A stretch of 64,000 nucleotides of DNA from Cytobacillus firmus (lineage in GTDB: Bacteria > Bacillota > Bacilli > Bacillales > Cytobacillaceae): positions 62,001 through 126,000 of the forward strand of contig NZ_JAMBOJ010000003.1 in assembly GCF_023715565.1 (NCBI RefSeq), read 5' to 3'. Position 1 is the first letter of the stretch; every line of letters starts with the position of its first letter. Positions 43,280 to 51,760 of the stretch are shown here, piece by piece. The notes beneath the pieces are model-generated. The model was not told the origin of the DNA, searched no databases, and was given only the letters and a program-made list of their open reading frames with translations. The position numbers were made by a program, and so were the translations under genes.

Positions 43280-44074
43280 TTAAAACGAAATTTTTTCAAC
43301 ATCATTTACAGAGAACCCAAGCCACTTTGAGGCTATTTTAGAAAAAATGGCCGTGGAACCAGTTGTACAGAATTTATATTCCGGATTTTCATCCACAACT
43401 TTAAGCAGTCCATGGTGGTGCAGAATGGTACTGGCTTCCCTTGCTGTTTCCTCACCTGAGCTGATGACCTTTACTTTTTTACCCATTACATTTTTAATAA
43501 TCGGTTCTAATAAAGGATAATGGGTACATCCAAGAATGAGAGTATCCATTCCTTTTCCTTTTAAAAACTGAAGCGTCTCAGCCACTATTTTTTTGGCAAC
43601 TGATCCTTCGTACTCCCCGCTCTCTACTAGAGGAACGAATTTTGGGCAAGCCAGACTATGCACGACAGACCTGCTGTTTATCTGGATCAGCGCATTTTCA
43701 TATGCCTTGCTTTTGATGGTGCCCTCTGTGCCAATGACACCAATTATATGATTTTCTGTCACTTTAATTGCAGTTCTTGCGCCTGGGAAAATGACACCGA
43801 TAACCGGTATCGGCAGTTCCCTGCGTATTTCCTCCAGTGCGACAGCAGTAGCTGTATTACAGGCTATAACAAGCATTTTAATGTTTTCTTTAAGCAGGAA
43901 CTCCGTCATTTTCCAGGTAAAGGATTTCACTTCTTCACCAGGCCGCGGGCCGTAAGGGCATCGTGCTGTATCTCCGAGGTATACAATATCTTCATTTGGC
44001 AGCTGCCTCATGATTTCTTTTGCAACAGTTAAGCCCCCCACTCCGGAGTCAATTATTCCTATAGGTTGTTTCAA
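43280..44074 (-). CDS. racE: Glutamate racemase
   Basis: Supplies D-glutamate for peptidoglycan. Catalytic cysteines are C72 (IACNTATA) and C183 (LGCTHYPL); DSGVGG and GDTARCPYG are also conserved. I start at TTG 44074 ([11 protein letters not shown]), which follows GAGGCGG and lies just beyond the stop of the marR-type gene; the longer ATG frame begins inside that gene. Length is 264. Confidence 0.96.
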   Translation of the reverse strand: MKQPIGIIDSGVGGLTVAKEIMRQLPNEDIVYLGDTARCPYGPRPGEEVKSFTWKMTEFLLKENIKMLVIACNTATAVALEEIRRELPIPVIGVIFPGARTAIKVTENHIIGVIGTEGTIKSKAYENALIQINSRSVVHSLACPKFVPLVESGEYEGSVAKKIVAETLQFLKGKGMDTLILGCTHYPLLEPIIKNVMGKKVKVISSGEETAREASTILHHHGLLKVVDENPEYKFCTTGSTAIFSKIASKWLGFSVNDVEKISF

Positions 44075-44084
44075 AAATACCGCC

Positions 44085-44543
44085 TCATTCTCCGCGCATA
44101 TCATGGTGTAATTTCATTAAGTTATCTTTTAAGAACAAGACCTCATTATGTGAAGAATTTTTAAGGACCTCTTTTAGGTAATCCTGGCGTTTTTTAATAA
44201 CTTCTTCAATAATCCGTTCTCCTTCATCAAGCAGATGAATCCGGACTACTCTTCGGTCATTTGGGTCTTTCACTCTTTTAACTAGGCTGTTTTTCTCCAT
44301 TCGGTCAACAAGATCGGTTGTCGTGCTGCAAGCAAGATACATTTTGTTTGACAGCTCGCCAATGGTCATATCGCCTTCTTCAAACAGCCATTGCAATGCC
44401 ACAAACTGAGGAGGGGTAATAGTAAAGTCACTTAGAATTTCCCTTCCTTTTTGCTTAATAATGCCGGATATGTACCTCAAATCTTTTTCAATATCAGCTA
44501 CAACATCATTTATTTCATTTGTTTTAGGATCTTCCAGCTTCAT
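44085..44543 (-). CDS. ysmB: MarR-family transcriptional regulator (YsmB)
   Basis: 152-residue winged-helix regulator. The recognition region is [25 protein letters not shown] and the wing [15 protein letters not shown] (each seen as parts of the MarR fold). It lies between gerE and racE, as B. subtilis ysmB does. The target and ligand are unknown. Its end is nearly contiguous with racE, suggesting cotranscription. Confidence 0.92.
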   Translation of the reverse strand: MKLEDPKTNEINDVVADIEKDLRYISGIIKQKGREILSDFTITPPQFVALQWLFEEGDMTIGELSNKMYLACSTTTDLVDRMEKNSLVKRVKDPNDRRVVRIHLLDEGERIIEEVIKKRQDYLKEVLKNSSHNEVLFLKDNLMKLHHDMRGE

Positions 44544-44669
44544 TCATAAACACTCCCATTTAAGCTTTTACGATGTTTTCTGCCCTTGTGCATTTATTTT
44601 CACCTTTTTCCGGATAAATTTCAAGACAGAAATAAATCCAATAATGAAATATTACCTATATAAATGTGA

Positions 44670-44701
44670 TAACCGGCCTCCCAGAAGGATAGCCGGTCTA
44701 A
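44670..44701 (-). terminator. Terminator-like hairpin after gerE
   Basis: ACCGGCTATCC and GGGAGGCCGGT pair, with one mismatch, directly after the gerE stop. The following T-run is weak. Confidence 0.6.
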
Positions 44702-44702
44702 A

Positions 44703-44927
44703 TTAAAGTTCTAGCTCTCCCATTCGAAGGAGCTCTACAACAGCTTGTGATCGCCCCTTTACACCAAGCTTTTGCATGGCATTAGAAATGTGGTTCCGAA
44801 CCGTTTTTTCACTTATAAACAATTCACCAGCGATTTCCCTTGTTGTTTTATCTTGTACTAACAATTCGAATACTTCTCTTTCTCGTTTGGTGAGTAACGG
44901 CTTGTGAGTATATTCATTCTCCTTCAA
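44703..44927 (-). CDS. gerE: Spore-coat transcription regulator GerE
   Basis: LuxR/FixJ-type DNA-binding protein that adjusts late mother-cell (sigma-K) genes. Almost the entire 74 residues form the HTH domain (LLTKREREVFELLVQDKTT... VRNHISNAMQKLGV). I start at TTG 44927, behind AAGGAGGG, which gives exactly the 74-residue length of B. subtilis GerE; the longer ATG frame adds 27 unrelated residues that span the promoter-proximal leader. Confidence 0.97.
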   Translation of the reverse strand: MKENEYTHKPLLTKREREVFELLVQDKTTREIAGELFISEKTVRNHISNAMQKLGVKGRSQAVVELLRMGELEL

Positions 44928-44992
44928 GTATTGTAACCCTCCTTGCCTTTCGCCAGCTATGAACCGCGGGATGGGTATATATTTAGTCACCA

Positions 44993-45020
44993 TATCATAT
45001 GTCAGCAAAACAGCCGAAGT
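44993..45020 (-). promoter_or_regulatory. Sigma-K promoter of gerE
   Basis: On the minus strand AC (45019-45020), a 17-nt spacer and CATATGATA (44993-45001) match the sigma-K consensus (AC, N16-17, CATANNNTA) exactly. It lies about 65 nt before the TTG start. gerE is sigma-K dependent in B. subtilis. Confidence 0.72.
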
Positions 45021-45074
45021 GACTATATTTAGTGAAAGGAGAAAGTTATTTTCAGGAAATGTGCCATTGTGCCG

Positions 45075-45539
45075 CTAGGCTTGGACTTTAACCCCGCTTT
45101 TCAGCATTTCTTTCATATTTTCGGTCCAAGGCACACCCTTGCCCGTCACCTTTGATATCTGCACCATCGTCCCTCTGCCGGTGAAGCAAACTGAACCGTC
45201 TGATTTCCTGCCCATATAATGAAGATCAACAGAAGAATTCCCTATTGAAGCAGCTTTTACGTATATTTGTATCTCTTCATCAAAGAAAACCTGGCTGATA
45301 AAATCGCATTGGAGGTCTGCTACGACTGGTATGGTTCCACTATCATGCTTTACCCAGTCCTGCATGAGGCCCTTGCTTTTGAAAAATTCTATCCTTGCTT
45401 CTTCATAGTATGTAAATGGGATGGTATTGTTCAAATGTCCAAACATATCAGTTTCAGAAAATCTGACTTTTACTGGATGAAAGAAAACGAATTCTTCTTC
45501 CCATTTTTTAAAATCGTCAATATAGCTCAATTTTTTCAT
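45075..45539 (-). CDS. ysmA: Acyl-CoA thioesterase, 4HBT hotdog family (YsmA)
   Basis: 154-residue hotdog-fold thioesterase. The N-terminal motif RFSETDMFGHLNNTIPFTYYEEARIEFF (read as RFSETDMFGHLNN then YYEEAR) carries the catalytic aspartate of the 4-hydroxybenzoyl-CoA thioesterase type. The acyl substrate is not determined, but a FadR-like operator over its start region points to fatty acyl-CoA. Confidence 0.88.
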   Translation of the reverse strand: MKKLSYIDDFKKWEEEFVFFHPVKVRFSETDMFGHLNNTIPFTYYEEARIEFFKSKGLMQDWVKHDSGTIPVVADLQCDFISQVFFDEEIQIYVKAASIGNSSVDLHYMGRKSDGSVCFTGRGTMVQISKVTGKGVPWTENMKEMLKSGVKVQA

Positions 45540-45561
45540 GCTGGTTCCTCCCGGTTATTTA

Positions 45562-45594
45562 TGAATGACCATTCACTCGTTTTATTTTATTATA
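45562..45594 (-). promoter_or_regulatory. Promoter and FadR-like operator of ysmA
   Basis: Plus-strand TGAATGACCATTCACTCG (45562-45579) agrees with the B. subtilis FadR consensus TGAATGAMTANTCATTCA at all but three positions. A -10 TATAAT (45589-45594, minus strand) lies just upstream, so the site would cover the transcription start. Confidence 0.6.
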
Positions 45595-45674
45595 GTGTTT
45601 TTTTGAATTGTTTGAAAACCTTTCATCATGTAAAATAAAGGATTTTTTTAGATTGTTGTTCTTTGGTTTATGAA

Positions 45675-45800
45675 TTCTGTCCGTTGATTTACGCTGCAGG
45701 CAAGCAGCAAACCCGCGGGAGAGATGCGAGCCTCCTCTGCTTCGCTTGCGGGGTCTCACACTTCCTCTCCTCCCGCAGGACATTGAATAAACTAGCTCGA
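45675..45800. repeat. Degenerate GC-rich intergenic repeat
   Basis: A GC-rich island between sdhB and ysmA. It contains GCTGCAGGC, CCCGCGGGAGAG, a GAGCCTCCTC block, GCTTGCGGGGTCTCA and CTCTCCTCCCGCAGGA. CCGCGGGAGAG and CTCTCCTCCCGCAGG are inverted copies. The layout resembles an abundant Bacillaceae intergenic repeat I recall (CTGCAGGC... GGGGTCTCA... CCCGCAGGAGTC), but it is degenerate. No credible ORF lies in it. The rest of 45600-45925 shows nothing I can support. Confidence 0.65.
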
Positions 45801-45925
45801 AACAACACCGCACGAAGTAAATGCGTTAGAATTTTAGAGGATCAAGTGCCCACAGGGAAAACATCTCAGCAAATTAAACTAAACTATGAAAAAAACCTAA
45901 ATAAAAGACTATGCAAATATAGACT

Positions 45926-45957
45926 AAAACCCCTCTCCGAAAGGAAAGGGGTTTTAT
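45926..45957 (-). terminator. Terminator of sdhCAB
   Basis: AAAACCCCTTTCC and GGAGAGGGGTTTT pair (45926-45955) directly after sdhB, in a tight hairpin with a T tail. Confidence 0.9.
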
Positions 45958-45962
45958 CAATT

Positions 45963-46730
45963 TTAGATCTGGTCGCTTCCAAAGAAGTTTTTGAAAGACT
46001 GGAATGTTGTATCGCGGTTTAGTGCCGCAATGGATGTTGTTAAAGGAATGCCTTTCGGGCAGGACTGTACGCAGTTTTGAGAGTTCCCGCAATTGGCAAG
46101 TCCGCCATCACCCATGATTTGCTCCAGACGTTCTGCTTTATTCATTTCACCAGTTGGGTGAGCATTAAACAAGCGAACCTGTGATAAAGGAGCCGGTCCA
46201 ATAAAGTCAGATTTGCTGTTAACATTCGGACATGCTTCCAGGCAAACACCGCAAGTCATGCACTTTGAAAGCTCATATGCCCATTGGCGCTTTCTCTCAG
46301 GCATACGCGGTCCAGGTCCCAAATCATACGTGCCATCGATTGGAATCCATGCTTTAACTTTTTTCAGGGAATCAAACATACGGCTTCTGTCGACCTGCAG
46401 GTCACGGACCACCGGGAACGTGCGCATTGGCTCAAGACGGATCGGCTGTTCTAGCTGATCTACAAGTGCCGTACATGATTGGCGAGGCTTTCCATTAATA
46501 ATCATGGAACAAGCACCGCAGACTTCTTCAAGGCAGTTCATATCCCATGTGATTGGAGTAGTATCTTCACCCTTCACGTTAACCGGATTACGGCGAATCT
46601 CCATAAGGGCTGAAATAACGTTCATGTTCGGACGGTAATCAATTTCAAACTCTTCCTGATAAGGGGCTGAATCAGGAGTATCCTGGCGGCTGATTACAAA
46701 ACGGACTGTTTTAGTTTTTGTTTCTTGCAT
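45963..46730 (-). CDS. sdhB: Succinate dehydrogenase iron-sulfur subunit
   Basis: Electron-transfer subunit of complex II at the inner face of the membrane. The [2Fe-2S] ligands are in NCLEEVCGACSMIINGKPRQSC (C-x-CGAC... C pattern). The [4Fe-4S] and [3Fe-4S] ligands are in CMTCGVCLEACP and CGNSQNCVQSCPKG. Length is 255. It follows sdhA by 3 bp. Confidence 0.98.
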   Translation of the reverse strand: MQETKTKTVRFVISRQDTPDSAPYQEEFEIDYRPNMNVISALMEIRRNPVNVKGEDTTPITWDMNCLEEVCGACSMIINGKPRQSCTALVDQLEQPIRLEPMRTFPVVRDLQVDRSRMFDSLKKVKAWIPIDGTYDLGPGPRMPERKRQWAYELSKCMTCGVCLEACPNVNSKSDFIGPAPLSQVRLFNAHPTGEMNKAERLEQIMGDGGLANCGNSQNCVQSCPKGIPLTTSIAALNRDTTFQSFKNFFGSDQI

Positions 46731-46733
46731 GTT

Positions 46734-48494
46734 TTAGTTCTCCCCTTTCTTTTTTGAATAATCACGCTTACGAGGTGGAATTAAGCTTACATCAATTTCT
46801 TCGTAATGGAATGCAGGTGCGGAATTTGCATCAACAAACTTCGCCATTGTTGTTTTCATGAATTCTTCATCATTGCGTTCAGGGAAGTCCGGCTTATAGT
46901 GTGCACCGCGGCTTTCATTACGATTATAGGCACCAATTGTAATAACACGTGCCAGTTGAAGCATATTTTGCAGCTGACGCGTAAAGCTTGCACCCTGATT
47001 GCTCCACTTCGCAGTATCATTAATATTAATGTTTTTATAGCGCTCCATAAGTTCAACAATTTTTTCATCTGTTTTCAACAGCCTGTCATTATGGCGGACA
47101 ACCGTTACATTGTCTGTCATCCACTCACCAAGCTCTTTATGAAGGACATAGGCATTCTCTGTGCCATCAAGAGACATGATATTATTCCATTTTTCTTCTT
47201 CCTGTTTTACATGGCGGTCAAATAGTGATGATGGCAGGTCTTCTGCACTCTTATCCAATCCGCTGATATACTTGACTGCATTCGGGCCAGCTACCATACC
47301 GCCATAAATGGCAGATAGCAGTGAGTTGGCACCAAGACGGTTTGCACCATGCTGTGAATAATCACATTCACCGGCTGCAAACAAGCCAGGAATATTTGTC
47401 ATCTGATCATAGTCAACCCATAATCCGCCCATTGAATAGTGGACAGCAGGGAAGATTTTCATTGGCACTTTACGAGGATCTTCACCTTGGAATTTCTCAT
47501 AGATTTCAATGATTCCGCCAAGCTTTATATCAAGCTCTTTTGGATCTTTATGGGAAAGATCAAGATATACCATGTTCTCGCCATTAATGCCAAGCTTCTG
47601 GTTAACACAAACGTCAAAAATTTCACGTGTTGCAATATCACGAGGCACCAGGTTTCCGTAAGCCGGATATTTCTCCTCAAGGAAGTACCAAGGTTTGCCA
47701 TCTTTATATGTCCATACTCGTCCGCCCTCACCGCGTGCAGATTCACTCATTAGGCGAAGCTTATCATCACCAGGGATGGCGGTTGGATGAATCTGAATAA
47801 ATTCTCCATTTGCGTAATAAGCGCCCTGCTGATAAACAATTGAAGCCGCTGAGCCTGTGTTTATGACAGAGTTAGTGGATTTTCCGAAAATAATTCCCGG
47901 TCCGCCGGATGCCATAATAACGGCATCTGCAGCAAAAGACTTAATTTCCATAGTAGTCAGGTTCTGGGCAACGACACCCTTACAAGCTCCATCATCATCA
48001 ATGACAACTCCCAGGAATTCCCATCCCTCATACTTTGTCACTAATCCTGCCACTTCATGGCGGCGGACCTGCTCGTCCATTGCATAAAGAAGCTGCTGTC
48101 CAGTTGTAGCACCGGCAAACGCAGTACGGTGATGCTGTGTTCCACCAAATCGGCGGAAGTCCAGCAGACCTTCGGGTGTACGGTTAAACATAACACCCAT
48201 ACGGTCAAATAAATGAATGATACCAGGTGCAGCCTCAGCCATTGCTTTTACAGGCGGCTGGTTTGCAAGGAAGTCCCCACCATAAATTGTATCGTCAAAA
48301 TGAATCCAAGGAGAATCGCCTTCCCCTTTTGTATTTACCGCTCCGTTGATGCCGCCCTGGGCACAAACAGAGTGAGAACGTTTAACCGGTACCAGAGAAA
48401 ATAATTCAACCGGAGTCCCAGATTCTGCTACTTTAATTGTCGCCATCAAACCGGCTAGTCCGCCGCCGACAACTATAACTTTTCCTTTACCCAT
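46734..48494 (-). CDS. sdhA: Succinate dehydrogenase flavoprotein subunit
   Basis: Oxidises succinate with covalently bound FAD. The dinucleotide fold is VVGGGLAGLMA and the FAD-linking histidine is H41 in RSHSVCAQGGI. Substrate and catalytic residues lie in IQIHPTAIPG and in the SARGEGGRVW segment. Length is 586. The ATG follows AAGGGAGTGAG. A 185-bp gap with a palindromic repeat separates it from sdhC. Confidence 0.98.
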   Translation of the reverse strand: MGKGKVIVVGGGLAGLMATIKVAESGTPVELFSLVPVKRSHSVCAQGGINGAVNTKGEGDSPWIHFDDTIYGGDFLANQPPVKAMAEAAPGIIHLFDRMGVMFNRTPEGLLDFRRFGGTQHHRTAFAGATTGQQLLYAMDEQVRRHEVAGLVTKYEGWEFLGVVIDDDGACKGVVAQNLTTMEIKSFAADAVIMASGGPGIIFGKSTNSVINTGSAASIVYQQGAYYANGEFIQIHPTAIPGDDKLRLMSESARGEGGRVWTYKDGKPWYFLEEKYPAYGNLVPRDIATREIFDVCVNQKLGINGENMVYLDLSHKDPKELDIKLGGIIEIYEKFQGEDPRKVPMKIFPAVHYSMGGLWVDYDQMTNIPGLFAAGECDYSQHGANRLGANSLLSAIYGGMVAGPNAVKYISGLDKSAEDLPSSLFDRHVKQEEEKWNNIMSLDGTENAYVLHKELGEWMTDNVTVVRHNDRLLKTDEKIVELMERYKNININDTAKWSNQGASFTRQLQNMLQLARVITIGAYNRNESRGAHYKPDFPERNDEEFMKTTMAKFVDANSAPAFHYEEIDVSLIPPRKRDYSKKKGEN

Positions 48495-48520
48495 TGTGAC
48501 TCACTCCCTTAATACTTGTA

Positions 48521-48636
48521 TGAAAAGCGCCAGCAACCGCTTACCGGTACCCTTGAGGCCTTCCGATGGCGTTTATTCTGCAAAAATGCTGATTTTGCCT
48601 TTGCGCTTTCAATAATGCGGAGCCGGGCAGCTGCCC
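48521..48636. repeat. Palindromic repeat-like insert in the sdhC-sdhA gap
   Basis: TGAAAAGCGC (48521) and GCGCTTTCA (48603-48611) are inverted ends of a 90-bp stretch. Inside, GCAAAA and TTTTGC, and GGCC with its complement, make further pairs. A perfect 12-bp palindrome GGGCAGCTGCCC follows at 48625-48636. The block is more GC-rich than its flanks and enlarges a gap that is short in B. subtilis. Confidence 0.55.
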
Positions 48637-48679
48637 AATTCCTTTTTATCCGATCAAATCTAATAATCTTTCATGTCTA

Positions 48680-49288
48680 TTAAATAAATGCTGTAAGAGC
48701 ACGTACGCCAACAATAGATAGTGCGATGAAAATTCCGATGGTTACGTAAGTGGAAATAACTTGTGAACGAGGAGATACTGTAAATCCCCAGCTGACAAGA
48801 AATGACCAAAGCCCATTAGCAAAGTGGAAAATTGCTGAAATGACACCAAAAATATAGAACCAGAACATAAATGGATTCGACAGGATGTTCTCCATCATCT
48901 GAAAGTTAACTTCTGCTCCAAAGGCAGCCTGTACACGTGTTTCCCAAACATGCCATGCAACAAAAACGAGCGTAATAACACCTGAAACACGCTGAAGCAT
49001 AAACATCCAGTTGCGGAAATATCCATATTTACTTGTGTTATTTTTCGCAGTAAAAGCAATATAAAGGCCATAGATTGCGTGGAACAGCAAAGGTAAATAG
49101 ATTACAAACGTTTCAAGGAATATTCTAAATGGAAGACTTTCCATAAAATGCGCTGCATTATTAAAAGATTCCTCTCCCCCTGTTGCAAAATGGTTCACTA
49201 CAAGGTGCTGCATCAAAAACAATCCAACTGGTATTACGCCAAGCAATGAATGCAATCTGCGATTAAAAAACTCACGATTACCTGCCAT
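48680..49288 (-). CDS. sdhC: Succinate dehydrogenase cytochrome b558 subunit
   Basis: Membrane anchor with five predicted helices over 202 residues. It binds two haems b and menaquinone. Conserved histidines lie in FLMQHLVVNH, LLFHAIYGLY, VFVAWHVWE and ISAIFHFANGLW. It heads sdhCAB. The ATG follows a run of seven G at ideal spacing, which itself follows a terminator-like hairpin. Confidence 0.97.
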   Translation of the reverse strand: MAGNREFFNRRLHSLLGVIPVGLFLMQHLVVNHFATGGEESFNNAAHFMESLPFRIFLETFVIYLPLLFHAIYGLYIAFTAKNNTSKYGYFRNWMFMLQRVSGVITLVFVAWHVWETRVQAAFGAEVNFQMMENILSNPFMFWFYIFGVISAIFHFANGLWSFLVSWGFTVSPRSQVISTYVTIGIFIALSIVGVRALTAFI

Positions 49289-49309
49289 AAACTTTCCCCC
49301 CCTGATTTT

Positions 49310-49345
49310 TAAAAAATGATGCTGAGCCCCCGCTCAGGACATCAT
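49310..49345 (-). terminator. Terminator-like hairpin in the sdhC leader (possible attenuator)
   Basis: On the minus strand ATGATG-CTGAGC and GCTCAG-CATCAT pair around a GGGG loop, with a 2-nt bulge on the 5' side, and TTTTTT follows. It lies 20 nt before sdhC, just upstream of its Shine-Dalgarno, and about 37 nt after the predicted transcription start. It has the form of an intrinsic terminator but may instead protect the mRNA 5' end. Confidence 0.7.
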
Positions 49346-49388
49346 CTCGAAAATGTTATTCATTTTCTTACAATTATGTGACATGTCC

Positions 49389-49417
49389 ATTTTACTCCCA
49401 AGATAATAGAGCGTCAA
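49389..49417 (-). promoter_or_regulatory. Sigma-A promoter of sdhCAB
   Basis: TTGACG (49412-49417), a 17-nt spacer and TAAAAT (49389-49394). The leader would be about 95 nt. The rest of the divergent sdhC-yslB gap (49418-49610) is AT-rich and shows no gene. A TATAAT at 49607-49612 (plus) may be the yslB -10. Confidence 0.7.
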
Positions 49418-49638
49418 GAAAACGGATACATAAAATGTTCCCTATTAATAAAATTTTTAAAAAATATTAAAGCCGGAAAAAACATAAATTATTCTGCGGT
49501 TCAATATGACCTAATTGCCGGTCTGCAATATACTGAAATAGTAATTATTTCTATGCAAATCGTTCTATTTTTCCCCGAATTGATATTAACTCCCACTGCA
49601 TATTGTATATAATAGAATCATAGAAAGAGGGGAGACTA

Positions 49639-50091
49639 TTGAGCGAATTAGCATCTGCGAAATCCACTAATGAAGATCACATACAGACAGTTCCGATATT
49701 TGGCTATGAACTAATCCGGGAAGTTCTTTTGCATGACCTTTTAGGAAATGAGGCACCGGAAATTTTATATTGGGCCGGAAAAAGGATCGCACGCATGTAT
49801 CCTCTTGAAACAGCCGGCCAGATTGCCGAGTTTTTTATAAACGCCGGCTGGGGAAACATTTCCGTCGTAAACGAATCAAAACATGAAATTGAAATGGAAT
49901 TATCAAGTCAACTGATTGAAGACCGGTGCAAAAAGAACAATAACTGCACCTTTCAGCTTGAGGCCGGTTTTATAGCCCAGCAGATTGAATTTCAAAAAGA
50001 AGTTATTTGTGAGGCATTCGAACATACCCGGAAAAAAAACGGCAAAATCCTTATTACGGTGAAGTGGGATAAAAAAGACCCTGCTGAATAA
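49639..50091 (+). CDS. yslB: YslB family protein (DUF2507)
   Basis: 150-residue protein of unknown function, in the fold group of the V4R/TRAPP-like DUF2507 family. The segment VPIFGYELIREVLLHDLLG and the EILYWAGKRIAR helix are family-typical. The start is TTG 49639, with AGAGGGGAG upstream. It sits between sdhC and lysC but on the opposite strand, as in B. subtilis. Confidence 0.9.
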   Translation: MSELASAKSTNEDHIQTVPIFGYELIREVLLHDLLGNEAPEILYWAGKRIARMYPLETAGQIAEFFINAGWGNISVVNESKHEIEMELSSQLIEDRCKKNNNCTFQLEAGFIAQQIEFQKEVICEAFEHTRKKNGKILITVKWDKKDPAE

Positions 50092-50105
50092 CATTTAATA
50101 TGTAC

Positions 50106-50142
50106 AAACGATAAGCTATCAACTTATGATAGCTTATCGTTT
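50106..50142. terminator. Bidirectional terminator between yslB and lysC
   Basis: A perfect 16-bp stem (AAACGATAAGCTATCA and its complement) with a 5-base loop lies between the two convergent genes. A and T flanks allow use on both strands. Confidence 0.93.
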
Positions 50143-50153
50143 ACAGCTTCGAA

Positions 50154-50648
50154 TTAAGCCTTAACCGCAGAAACAGACAGCTTGAATGCCTCATGTAAAG
50201 CGTCAACAGCATCAATCATTTTACTGTTTTCCACTACCGCTGATACTTTAATTTCTGACGTACTTACCATTTTTACTTGAATTTCATTCGCTGAAAGCAC
50301 TTCGAACATTTCTGCAGCCACCCCCGGATTTGAAATCATACCTGAACCGACGATTGAAACCTTTGCAAGCCCGGATTCCCACTCAATGCGGTCATAATTT
50401 AATTGATCTCTATTCTTTTCCAAAACTTTCACTGTATCTGTCAGGTCTTCATTCTTGATTGAAAATGACAGGTTAGTAGTTTGGGCTTCTGTCATACTCT
50501 GAATAATGATATCGACATTAATGTGGTTTTTGGCGAGCGACGAGAAAATAGTAGACAGCCCAGTCAGTGAATTAGGAAGACCAATGATTGTTACTCTTGT
50601 TATGTCATCTTCAAAAGCTACACCGCGCACCACTAAATTTTGTTCCAT
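50154..50648 (-). CDS. Aspartokinase II beta subunit (internal in-frame start within lysC)
   Basis: ATG 50646-50648 begins [15 protein letters not shown], behind GAGGAGG 6-12 nt upstream. The product would be the two ACT domains alone, 164 residues. In B. subtilis the alpha and beta subunits of aspartokinase II arise this way from one gene. The sequence shows the site; expression is inferred. Confidence 0.75.
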   Translation of the reverse strand: MEQNLVVRGVAFEDDITRVTIIGLPNSLTGLSTIFSSLAKNHINVDIIIQSMTEAQTTNLSFSIKNEDLTDTVKVLEKNRDQLNYDRIEWESGLAKVSIVGSGMISNPGVAAEMFEVLSANEIQVKMVSTSEIKVSAVVENSKMIDAVDALHEAFKLSVSAVKA

Positions 50649-51383
50649 TTTTACTTCCTCCTCAATGATTGTTCCGGCTTCCTTTTCTAGGCTTGAACGC
50701 ACTTCAAGCGGAAGTCCAAAGTTTTTAGCGAATTCAACTGCTCTCGGATGGAGCACTCCAGCCCCCAAATTGGCCAGCTCAAGCATTTCATCATAGGACA
50801 CAGAATGTAACTTTCTGGCATTCTTTATAAAGCGTGGGTCGGTTGTAAATACACCGGTAACATCAGTATAAATATCACATTTATCAGCCTTAAGGGCTGC
50901 AGCCAGTGCAACAGCTGTTGTATCAGACCCGCCGCGGCCAAGTGTGGTGATGGAACCATCTTCTGTTACCCCTTGGAAACCTGCTGCAACCACAATTTTC
51001 CCCTGATTTAATTCCCTCTGAATGGTACCTGGATCAATATTGACTATCCTCGCATTTCCATGGACTGCTTCTGTTTTAATACCTGCCTGCCACCCTGTAA
51101 AAGAAACGGCGGGATGTCCTTTTGCATTTAATGCCATTGCTAATAAAGAGATGGTCACCTGTTCGCCGGTTGTAAGCAGCATATCCATTTCCCTTTTATC
51201 TGGCGATGGGGAAATCTCCCTTGCCATGCCAACCAACTGATCAGTCGTTTTGCCCATTGCCGAAACAACAACAACAACATCGTTCCCACGGTTTTTTTCC
51301 TCAATTACACGATTAGCGACATTTTGTATTCTGTCGACAGTCCCCACGGAGGTGCCTCCGAATTTCTGAACTATGATTCCCAC
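50154..51383 (-). CDS. lysC: Aspartokinase II (lysine-sensitive)
   Basis: Phosphorylates aspartate at the entry of lysine and diaminopimelate synthesis. The kinase domain starts [10 protein letters not shown]; two ACT domains at the C-terminus bind lysine. Length is 409. The start is GTG 51383, with AAGAAGGG upstream. A strong internal site, GAGGAGG followed by ATG at 50648, would make a separate 164-residue beta subunit, as known for B. subtilis LysC. A lysine riboswitch precedes the gene. Confidence 0.97.
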   Translation of the reverse strand: MGIIVQKFGGTSVGTVDRIQNVANRVIEEKNRGNDVVVVVSAMGKTTDQLVGMAREISPSPDKREMDMLLTTGEQVTISLLAMALNAKGHPAVSFTGWQAGIKTEAVHGNARIVNIDPGTIQRELNQGKIVVAAGFQGVTEDGSITTLGRGGSDTTAVALAAALKADKCDIYTDVTGVFTTDPRFIKNARKLHSVSYDEMLELANLGAGVLHPRAVEFAKNFGLPLEVRSSLEKEAGTIIEEEVKMEQNLVVRGVAFEDDITRVTIIGLPNSLTGLSTIFSSLAKNHINVDIIIQSMTEAQTTNLSFSIKNEDLTDTVKVLEKNRDQLNYDRIEWESGLAKVSIVGSGMISNPGVAAEMFEVLSANEIQVKMVSTSEIKVSAVVENSKMIDAVDALHEAFKLSVSAVKA

Positions 51384-51507
51384 AGCTTTCCCTTCTTTCT
51401 AAAGAACTCGTAATTTTATGATTTGCCGTCCTTTGTAAATGAAGCAAGATATTCCACTCGTCTGTATTTGACAATGGCCTTAAATCTAAAAATACCCCTT
51501 TTGGGCA

Positions 51508-51760
51508 ATAAAAAAAGCAATGGAATAGTTTAACTATCCCATTGCTGTGCAGCCAAAATGTATAAGTGAGCAAACACAGTGAGATAGCTCTCCAGGACGG
51601 CAATGTCCTGACAATCCTGCATTTATTCAATGCAGAACCAGCAGAAAAAATGATGAGATTTTCCCCACTTCGGCGAACATACCCTTTCAAAGCTTTTCAT
51701 GGAAGCTCATTCTTCTCCAAGCTTTTACTGATGAAGTTCGCACCTCTACCTTCACTTAAC
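51508..51760 (-). promoter_or_regulatory. Lysine riboswitch (L box) of lysC
   Basis: On the minus strand the aptamer begins GGTAGAGGTGCGAACTTCAT (51760 inward), with the conserved AGAGGTGCG and CATCAGTA segments. GGGTATGTTCGCCGAAGT follows, and several paired arms run to about 51560. The expression platform is a strong terminator, AGCAATGG-ATAGTT and AACTAT-CCATTGCT with a TTTTTTT tail (51508-51546). Lysine binding should end transcription before lysC. Confidence 0.95.
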
